In this document: piece after piece, positions 6,901 through 11,271 of the stretch
How positions within the stretch are numbered: the first letter of the stretch is position 1
Layout: every line of letters starts with the position of its first letter
Source: UBA11524 sp051886675
GTDB lineage: Bacteria; Bacillota; Clostridia; Christensenellales; Aristaeellaceae
Direction: 5' to 3'
DNA length: 11,271 nucleotides
Assembly: GCA_051886675.1 (NCBI GenBank)
Contig: JBJEYH010000324.1
Span: 1-11,271, forward strand
Program-made: the position numbers and the translations under genes
Notes under the pieces: model-generated
Databases searched by the model: none
What the model saw: only the letters and a program-made list of their open reading frames with translations
What the model was told of the DNA's origin: nothing

Positions 6901-9900
6901 CATTGGTGAACAGGTCTTTACACATTCAGGCATTGAAAAAATCACAATTCCAGAAGGTGTAATCAGTATCAATGCAGAGGACTTTTGGGGTTGCATGAAT
7001 CTTACAGAGGTATCCTTGCCCAGTACCCTGCAAACCATTGGTAGCGGTGCTTTTGGAAACTGTATCAATTTGAAGAAGGTTGTTTTGAACTGTACACTGC
7101 AAAGCAACGCCTTCGGCATTTTCTCTGGCTGCGACAACCTGGAGGAGTTGTATATCAGCGAGGGCGTTACGAGTCTGCCAAACCTTGGTCTGAATAGCGT
7201 CCCCCTTCGTGTCCTGACGCTCCCCAGCACGCTGGAGTCCATCACCGGCAAAGTGAACGGCCTGGGCACGCTGAAGCTCCTCACCTGCTACGCCACCGAC
7301 CTCCCCGAGGACTCCCTGCAGAAGATTTCCTTCACCGGCGTGAAGGCCGTGGCCGCCTACCATGACAGCACCATCGCCAAATATGTGGAGGAAAACTTCC
7401 CCGACGTGCAGCTGCTCTACCTGGACGCGGGCGACTACTACCGCGTGCACTTCGAGACCCAGCGCGGCACGCAGCCCGAGGACGTGATTGTCAAGGCAGG
7501 CGAGCCGATTCCCGAGCCCGAGACGCCTGTGTGGTCCAGCCGCGTGTTCGAGGGCTGGTGCAAGGACTGGCACCGTCTGGAGCCCTGGGACTTTGAGACG
7601 GATACCATGCCCGAAAGCAACATCACCCTCTACGCCAAGTGGACCTACGTGATCACGGGCACGGTCATCACCCAGGCCGACGGCCGTTGCTACCTCAAGT
7701 CCCTGCTGGATCCCGAGGAGGCGCTGGACATCCCCGAGGTCATGAACGGCTCGATGGTGGTGGGCCTGATGGCCGACCTGATCCCGCCGGGGGTCACGAC
7801 GGTGCATCTGTCCGCCATCGTGGAGGACGTGCGCCCCGGAACCTTCCGCCGCGCCACCGACCTGACGGCCATCACCGTGGATGAGAACAATCCCTGTTTC
7901 TACGCCGTGGACGGCGTGCTCTACGCCCGTGACGGCCGGCTGATCTGCTATCCCGCCGGCAAGACGCAGGGCTCCTTCAGCGTGCCCGAGGGCGTGACCG
8001 CCATCGTCGGGGACGCCTTCGCCGGCTGCAGCTGGCTGACGAACCTGACGCTGCCCTCCACGCTGACCGCGCTGGATTCCGCCGCCATCTACGACTGCAA
8101 CGCGCTGGAGCGGGTGGACTTTGCTGCCGCGCCCACGGCCATCGGCGAAGGCTGCTTCACGGACTGCGGAAGCGTGATGCTCTACGGCCCGGAGAACGCG
8201 ACGACGCTGATCGATTACGCGGACATCAGCGGCCTGTCCTACAACGTGTACCAGCTGAGCTACTGCTCCGACGGCGCGATCCTGGCACAGATCAGCCTCG
8301 GCGCGGGGGAGGCGGTGCCCGATATCAGCGGCCCCACCCAGGATGAGCGGATCCTGCTGGGCTGGACGGACGACGAATATTCCGACACGCCCGTTGATTT
8401 CACCGATTACGTCATGCCCGCCCATGATCTGACCCTGTACGCCATCTGGGGCTATGCCTTCGACTGGCAGGCGACGGAGGACGGCGTGCAGCTGACGCAG
8501 TACAACGGCGGGGAGACGCTGATCCGCGTGCCGGAGAGCATCAACGGCATGGAGGTCACCTCCATCGCGGACGAGGCCTTTGCGGGGCTGAGCGGCTTTA
8601 CCCTGCTGGGCAACCGGGGCAGCGTGACGGATGCCTACGCCGAGGCAAAGGGCTACGCCTTCCAGCCGCTGACCTACCGGCTGCGCTTTGTCACCAACGG
8701 CGGCACGCAGCTGCCGGATCAGACCCTGTGCGCCACGGATCCCGTGGTGATTCCCGAGTGCGTCAAGACCGGCTATGACCTGGAGGGCTGGTATCTGGAC
8801 TCCTGGCTGTGGACGCCCTGGGAGGATGACGTCATGCCCGCCCAAAACCTGACGCTCTATGCCGGCTGGAGCTACAACGGCGAAGAGACGCAGTATGTGC
8901 CCTTCAGCTACCGCACGGAGGAGGACGGCATCTGCATCACCGGGTGCACGGACGAGAGCGATTACATCGAAGTGCCTGAGGACATCAACGGCATACCCGT
9001 GGTGAGCATCGACGAAGGCGCCTTCGCGGGCCTGTCCGGGGTGTCGTACGTGTTCCTGCCCGACTCGGTGACCAGCATCGGGGCGTACGCCTTCCAGGGC
9101 ATGTCGGGCCTGACGTACATCCAGCTGCCCTCCGGGCTGACGGTGCTGCCCAGGGGGGCGCTGCAGGGCTGCAGCCTGCTGAGCAGCGTGAGCCTGCCGT
9201 CCAGCCTGGAGCGCATTGAGAGCGAAGCCCTGGCCAACTGCACGAGCCTGACGGGCATCTGGCTGCCCGCCTCGCTGACGAGCCTTGCGCCGGATGCCTT
9301 TGCCGGCAGCCAGCGGCTCAGGACAATCGGCAGCAGCAGCGAGCACATCACGGCGGTGGACGGCGCGGCGTACAGCGAGCAGGGGACGAAGCTGCTGCTG
9401 TTCCCGCCCGCCAGCACGGCGGTGGCATACGACGTGCCCGAGGGCGTCATCTCCATGGACGAAGCCGTCCGGTTCACGACGAAGCTCCGCGACCTGTACC
9501 TGCCCGAGAGCCTGACCGAGCTGCACGCGGCGTGCTTCGAGCGCTGCGCGGCGGATCTGGTGGTGCACGTGCCTGCGGGGAGCGCGGCGGAGACGTTCTT
9601 CCAGGAGAACCTGCCCGACGTGATCCTGAACAACAGCATGTATGAGGAGGAGCCGCTGATCATCGGCTGGGACACGGACACGCCTGTGGTGGGCGAGGAA
9701 ATGCACCTGATCTGCCTGGACGGCATGACCATCGTGGCGATGGAGGACGTGCTGTGGACGGTGGACCAGCCGGAGATCGCGCAGATCACGCAGGAGGGCG
9801 CGCTGACGTTCCTCCATGCCGGACGGGTCACGGTCACGGCGACGCTGCAGGCGGACGAAACCCGGCAGGCAAGCGAGCAGTTCATCTGCATGGCGCAGGC

Positions 9901-10186
9901 GGCGGTCACCCTGCCGGTGGGGCTGAGGGAGCTTGGGCCGGAAGCGCTGCGCGGCGGCGGCATGGAGGCTGTCGTGCTGCCGGAGGGGCTGGAGCAGATC
10001 AGCAGCTGCGCCTTCGCGGACTGCCGCTGGCTGTTCAGCGTCCGGATTCCTGACAGCGTGACCGCCATTGCGGAGGACGCCTTCACCGGATCGCCCTATG
10101 TGTGCATATTCTGTACGGAAGGAAGCTATGCACAGTCCTATGCGCAGCGGATGAACCTCCCCTGCGTCACCGACACGGAGCCCTGA
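3986..10186 (+). CDS. Giant secreted LRR_5 (BspA-like) / InlB B-repeat modular protein
   Basis: The protein has 2066 residues and is exported. Residues 1-26 form a signal peptide (MKKQYRWL, hydrophobic core, cleavage after AAA26). ATG 3986 is chosen because GGGAGG (3972-3977) lies eight bases upstream and the signal peptide starts there; the in-frame ATG at 3932 sits in the leader hairpin loop. Order: short LRR_5 repeat (about 50-100); Ser/Thr-rich beta domain of unknown type (about 134-480); InlB-like repeat 1 (499-564); Thr-Pro linker (568-597); long LRR block (695-1099); InlB-like repeat 2 (1152-1219); LRR segment (about 1266-1415); repeat 3 (1422-1488); short LRR; repeat 4 (1564-1628); LRR block (1661-1881); Ig-like Big_2-like domain (about 1896-1971); final LRR (to 2066). 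Each InlB-like unit ends in LYAxW (AKW, AKW, AIW, AGW). No LPXTG, SLH or C-terminal membrane anchor is visible, so it is freely released or held non-covalently. Related proteins are adhesins or substrate binders; this one's ligand is unknown. Base composition drops sharply at 5857-7200. Confidence 0.9.
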   Translation: MKKQYRWLTMLCLALCLLTLWGVAAAQEEPLQQEQWLYRLTEDGTAEILGYADASAEQLTIPTQLGGAYVTAIGDNAFAEHAALRELTVPVQVARISDSAFPQEDAPVIRTRNGSQALRYARSHGMTVRNLSTFDFFAEVLDLSEMDASAWSVQGGTLRLAQPYAGLVSAGDKVYLPARGDWSQGMPVRLDTLTYEDGTAVAACTILSLPEALQSYHAEDVPLYLDLDAMELGEGVTLAPVSRGAATAEMGYQSSFKFEKSYSNGVTVKGDATIGLSVTGSVDYEWLEISSVSLTTKETGSITGNVSYDGSEDQSSSLTRSFLLFRAPLVSEGVLSAWTDVYVNLSLNGEATFTMSVGAEQQLSVTEDNVLTRKNVLLSPSATLQASATMRAGIENNLSLRLGFPGSYDLSLELAGISGYMGVAGRFSYTTEAPLCYTVTVDAEASAEARHIVMKKEQGSVTSQMKKVPLTSKTFQLWQKHWEGDTGRWQDECTHSDLCTVSLYTGSSDVMEPILVARGEKIGAPKAPSRDGYAFLGWYKSLNGSVLFDFSEPITQDVTLYAKWLECTPTPSPTPTATPSPTPTATPDPDATPTPTPYVPEWYPYEDIPDAAESIALCEIEARDDDYDDVIDCYYITIPNGVQAITLSKTYNGLPIEWHEGIDAQLKALAFSSEYAGVFDIYKVPSIVQSVETIYLPTGVTSIVNCQGTYHLKHIYLPDTLVTIDDHAFYYSGLVDIEIPDSVTHIGGSAFYACKYLQNVTVGNGVTDIGGFAFAYCGNLKEIILPNSLQTIGGSAFAGTGLESVVIPEGVTSIGRFAFNQCYNLREISFPGSLGTVERYDLNTSDLLEKVVLNEGITAISDYAFINCKGLKEVSMPNTLQTIGLYAFSGSALEHVELPDGTREIGDYAFYDCKNLKEMELPGTLQTIGIDAFGNAGIEHITIPEGVTSIGDYAFFACENLKEVSLPSSLQTIGEQVFTHSGIEKITIPEGVISINAEDFWGCMNLTEVSLPSTLQTIGSGAFGNCINLKKVVLNCTLQSNAFGIFSGCDNLEELYISEGVTSLPNLGLNSVPLRVLTLPSTLESITGKVNGLGTLKLLTCYATDLPEDSLQKISFTGVKAVAAYHDSTIAKYVEENFPDVQLLYLDAGDYYRVHFETQRGTQPEDVIVKAGEPIPEPETPVWSSRVFEGWCKDWHRLEPWDFETDTMPESNITLYAKWTYVITGTVITQADGRCYLKSLLDPEEALDIPEVMNGSMVVGLMADLIPPGVTTVHLSAIVEDVRPGTFRRATDLTAITVDENNPCFYAVDGVLYARDGRLICYPAGKTQGSFSVPEGVTAIVGDAFAGCSWLTNLTLPSTLTALDSAAIYDCNALERVDFAAAPTAIGEGCFTDCGSVMLYGPENATTLIDYADISGLSYNVYQLSYCSDGAILAQISLGAGEAVPDISGPTQDERILLGWTDDEYSDTPVDFTDYVMPAHDLTLYAIWGYAFDWQATEDGVQLTQYNGGETLIRVPESINGMEVTSIADEAFAGLSGFTLLGNRGSVTDAYAEAKGYAFQPLTYRLRFVTNGGTQLPDQTLCATDPVVIPECVKTGYDLEGWYLDSWLWTPWEDDVMPAQNLTLYAGWSYNGEETQYVPFSYRTEEDGICITGCTDESDYIEVPEDINGIPVVSIDEGAFAGLSGVSYVFLPDSVTSIGAYAFQGMSGLTYIQLPSGLTVLPRGALQGCSLLSSVSLPSSLERIESEALANCTSLTGIWLPASLTSLAPDAFAGSQRLRTIGSSSEHITAVDGAAYSEQGTKLLLFPPASTAVAYDVPEGVISMDEAVRFTTKLRDLYLPESLTELHAACFERCAADLVVHVPAGSAAETFFQENLPDVILNNSMYEEEPLIIGWDTDTPVVGEEMHLICLDGMTIVAMEDVLWTVDQPEIAQITQEGALTFLHAGRVTVTATLQADETRQASEQFICMAQAAVTLPVGLRELGPEALRGGGMEAVVLPEGLEQISSCAFADCRWLFSVRIPDSVTAIAEDAFTGSPYVCIFCTEGSYAQSYAQRMNLPCVTDTEP
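5687..5776 (+). repeat. Thr-Pro linker, low-complexity coding repeat
   Basis: Thirty residues of TPTPSPTPTATP type are encoded by a degenerate CACGCC/CCGACG repeat. Such linkers separate domains in secreted proteins of Clostridia and are often glycosylated or extended. It sits between InlB-like repeat 1 and the long LRR block, 80 bases before the base composition changes. Simple repeats of this kind are prone to length change and to recombination. Confidence 0.85.
5857..7200 (+). other. AT-rich island inside the giant gene, a probable transferred LRR cassette
   Basis: Hand counts give 42% GC (5881-5940), 42% (6181-6240), 38% (6241-6300), 32% (6541-6600) and 48% (7081-7140). By contrast 7201-7260 and 8041-8100 are each 65%. 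The reading frame is intact throughout. The shift is not explained by amino-acid content alone: the later LRR block (8966-9628) encodes the same repeat type with GC-rich codons. For example, VTSIG is GTAACAAGTATTGGT at 6828-6842 but GTGACCAGCATCGGG at 9068-9082. The left edge follows the Thr-Pro linker; the right edge falls near the end of the LRR block. Confidence 0.75.
6335..7150 (+). repeat. Tandem 135-138-bp LRR_5 double repeat, six units
   Basis: The protein repeat alternates a 22-23 residue unit (xLPxTLQTIGxxAFxxxGLExV) with a 23-residue unit (xIPEGVTSIGDYAFxxCxNLKEV). Six double units of 45, 46, 45, 45, 45 and 46 residues run in succession. At the DNA level CTGCARACCATTGG recurs at 6623, 6758, 6893 and 7028, exactly 135 bases apart, with a variant (CTTCAAACCATTGG) at 6350. 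This marks amplification by double units rather than single LRRs. The second and sixth units are the most diverged. Confidence 0.85.
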
Positions 10187-10194
10187 GGGGTATC

Positions 10195-10227
10195 CTGACC
10201 ATCCCGGAAGGAATCACAGGCATACCT
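10195..10227 (+). pseudogene. Possible LRR_5 repeat remnant after the stop codon
   Basis: Nine bases after the giant gene's TGA, another frame encodes LTIPEGITGIP. This fits the start of an LRR_5 unit, as in the gene's own TIPEGVTSIG. It is offset from the main frame, so it could be the leftover of a longer C-terminus cut by a frameshift or deletion. It is only eleven residues long and chance cannot be excluded. Confidence 0.3.
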
Positions 10228-10262
10228 GCCCGCAGCGCGATGATGTCCGCTGCGGGCTTTTT
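10228..10262 (+). terminator. Strong intrinsic terminator after the giant gene
   Basis: GCCCGCAGCG (10228-10237) pairs perfectly with CGCTGCGGGC (10248-10257) around a 10-base loop. TTTTT follows at 10258-10262. It lies 41 bases after the stop codon and isolates the giant gene from the exported GH43 gene. Confidence 0.92.
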
Positions 10263-10505
10263 GCGCGCCGGGGACAGGCCGGCTGGCGCGTCCCGGGCGG
10301 GGAAGGGGATGGAACGGCGGGCTGCCGCACAGACGGAGGATTTCACGGCGGATGTGAAGGATTTTGCGTCTGTTTGTCTCGATTTTGCGGTTTCACGGGC
10401 GTGAGAAGGCCTCGCGCACGGACAAATGCCGCGTGCAGGGGCGCGCAAACCGGGCGTTTGATCCATGATAATAGTTCAAAATAGATCAACGACTGTATGA
10501 TTTTT
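10263..10505 (+). other. Gene-free stretch with clustered short repeats
   Basis: No supportable gene is seen. The first 200 bases are GC-rich; from about 10457 the sequence becomes AT-rich. Visible repeats are: CGCGCC/GGCGCG (10264-10290); TTCAC/GTGAA (10342-10358); TTTCACGG twice (10341 and 10391); GATTTTGCG twice (10360 and 10381); and TTGATC/GATCAA (10458-10489). The last pair lies just upstream of the promoter and could be an operator. The rest may be decayed sequence. Confidence 0.4.
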
Positions 10506-10531
10506 TGTGAAATGTGTAGACAATGTGAAAT
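10506..10531 (+). promoter_or_regulatory. Direct repeat TGTGAAAT around the -35 box
   Basis: TGTGAAAT occurs at 10506-10513 and 10524-10531, bracketing the -35 hexamer at 10517-10522. The copies are 18 bases apart. Another TGTGAA lies at 10353-10358. The position suits a regulator controlling the exported GH43 gene, but no binding family is identified. Confidence 0.35.
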
Positions 10532-10545
10532 TGGTGTGATATAAT
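10517..10545 (+). promoter_or_regulatory. Extended -10 sigma-A promoter of the exported GH43 gene
   Basis: TAGACA (10517-10522, five of six consensus bases) and a perfect TATAAT (10540-10545) are 17 bases apart. TG at 10537-10538 gives an extended -10 element. Transcription would begin near 10552. The surrounding AT-rich sequence contrasts with the GC-rich genes on both sides. Confidence 0.85.
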
Positions 10546-10551
10546 TCGTTA

Positions 10552-10730
10552 AAAATAGTAAAAAAAATGGATGGCTGCCATATCGTGCCTGCACTGGAAC
10601 CTGATTTGCTGCGGTAAAGTCGGATACACCGGTTACAAATTGCCCTGGATGCTCCTGAACGGATCCTGTCATCGAAGGTACTGGAAGCTTTGTCTCTGAA
10701 ATGATGAAACGAAAGGCGGGGGTTTTTTTC
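10552..10730 (+). promoter_or_regulatory. About 180-base 5' leader of the exported GH43 gene
   Basis: The predicted transcript start and the preferred start codon leave an untranslated leader of about 180 bases. I found no long stem, terminator-like hairpin or known riboswitch in it. ATG 10567 opens a 16-codon frame ending at 10617, but it has no ribosome-binding site. The leader ends in G5T7 (10718-10729) just before the ATG. Confidence 0.4.
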
Positions 10731-11271
10731 ATGAGAAGAATTTGCCTTGTGGTATGCGTCTGTCTGCTCCTGCTGCCGGTGGGCGCGGTGATGGAGGGAA
10801 ATGACGCGCTGCCGATTCCGACCTTCAGGAATGTGTCGGTGCACGATCCCTCCGTGATCCTGGCGGAGGACGGATGGTTCTACATCTACGGCAGCCACAT
10901 GGCCGCGGCGAAATCCCAGGACCTGATCTCCTGGGAGATGATCTCGCAGGGGCCGTCGAACAGCGAATGCACGCTGGTGGAGCAGGTTCAGGAGGAGATG
11001 AGCGAGGCGCTGTCCTACGCCAGGACCACCACCTTCTGGGCGCCGGACGTGGTGCAGCTGCGGGACGGTACCTACGCCATGTACTACTGCACCTGCGAGG
11101 GCTCCAGCCCGCTGTCGGCGCTGGGCCTGGCCCTGTCGGACGCGCCGGAAGGCCCCTACGTCAACCAGGGCATCCTGCTGAAGTCCGGCGCCGCGGGCTA
11201 CAACGCAAACTACTACCCCAACGTGGTGGATCCCTGCACCTTCTATGACAAGGAGGGCAGGCTGTGGATGG
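10731..11271 (+). CDS. Secreted GH43 arabinanase-like glycoside hydrolase (partial, runs off the right edge)
   Basis: The first 180 residues are visible. A signal peptide (MRRICLVVCVCLLLLPVGA) indicates export. The GH43 propeller then begins with NVSVHDPSV, where D39 fits the catalytic base. WAPDVV (D106) and VVDPCTFYDKEG (D167, the conserved middle aspartate) follow; the general-acid glutamate would lie beyond the window. The FYIYGSHMAAAKSQDLISWE stretch resembles clostridial GH43 enzymes annotated as endo-1,5-alpha-L-arabinanases, but the substrate is inference. GGGGG (10718-10722), able to pair with the anti-Shine-Dalgarno through a wobble, lies eight bases before ATG 10731. In-frame ATGs at 10701 and 10704 would add up to ten residues and still give a plausible signal peptide, but have weaker ribosome-binding sites. 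It has its own promoter. It pairs functionally with the permease and cytoplasmic GH43 at the other end of the window. Confidence 0.88.
   Translation, partial: MRRICLVVCVCLLLLPVGAVMEGNDALPIPTFRNVSVHDPSVILAEDGWFYIYGSHMAAAKSQDLISWEMISQGPSNSECTLVEQVQEEMSEALSYARTTTFWAPDVVQLRDGTYAMYYCTCEGSSPLSALGLALSDAPEGPYVNQGILLKSGAAGYNANYYPNVVDPCTFYDKEGRLWM

Noticed and set aside
6335..7150. CRISPR-like periodic repeats
   Set aside because: The 135-base period lies within a continuous coding frame and the spacers are themselves repeats. There is no short palindromic repeat with unique spacers.
6926..9817. 963-codon open frame on the - strand
   Set aside because: It lies wholly opposite the giant repeat gene and follows its GC-rich codon pattern. 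Its translation is rich in His, Arg, Gly and Gln with no domain and no ribosome-binding site. It is a shadow frame.
10567..10617. Possible 16-codon leader peptide upstream of the exported GH43
   Set aside because: There is no ribosome-binding site before the ATG, the codons show no run of a regulatory amino acid, and no attenuator hairpin follows.
10343..10732. 129-codon open frame on the - strand in the intergenic region
   Set aside because: It spans the promoter and leader of the exported GH43, has no recognisable domain and no clear ribosome-binding site.

Overview
The window is GC-rich (about 65% in sampled lines), densely coded on the + strand, and carries Gram-positive-style signals: near-consensus sigma-A promoters, strong Shine-Dalgarno sites and hairpin/T-tract terminators. 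The protein set (GH43 glycosidases, a ribose-type sugar permease, a holin_4-type membrane protein, and a giant exported protein of LRR_5/BspA-like and InlB B-type repeats) suggests a gut- or rumen-associated Clostridia-like Bacillota with high GC. That placement is inference; no rRNA or other taxonomic marker is present.

Layout. Bases 1-212 are the 3' end of an ABC sugar permease gene. Its stop overlaps the ribosome-binding site of a cytoplasmic GH43 enzyme (225-1682), so the two form an import-and-hydrolyse pair. A 165-base gap with inverted repeats leads to a MATE multidrug/metabolite exporter (1848-3215), closed by a strong terminator (3224-3256). A solitary small holin-family gene follows (3362-3805). 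A near-perfect promoter (3862-3890) and an 11-bp leader hairpin (3916-3959) then precede a 2066-residue secreted repeat protein (3986-10186), which ends in another strong terminator (10228-10262). A gene-poor stretch (10263-10730) holds a second good promoter. The window ends inside a secreted GH43 arabinanase-like enzyme (10731 onward).

How the parts may fit. The outside GH43 could cut plant pentose polymers, the permease could import the products, and the inside GH43 could finish them. The giant protein may bind substrate, host or neighbouring cells at the surface. The MATE and holin genes have no evident metabolic tie to the sugar genes.

The most unusual structure lies inside the giant gene. 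An AT-rich segment of roughly 1.3 kb (about 5857-7200, about 32-48% GC in sampled lines) coincides with its longest leucine-rich-repeat block and contains a tandem repeat in exact 135-bp register. The same type of repeat elsewhere in the gene is written in GC-rich codons. This points to a transferred and amplified repeat cassette inserted into a resident gene. Other points worth attention are an unrecognised beta-rich N-terminal domain, a leucine-rich-repeat-like peptide in another frame just after the stop codon, paired TGTACA sites around the promoter, and the lone holin.
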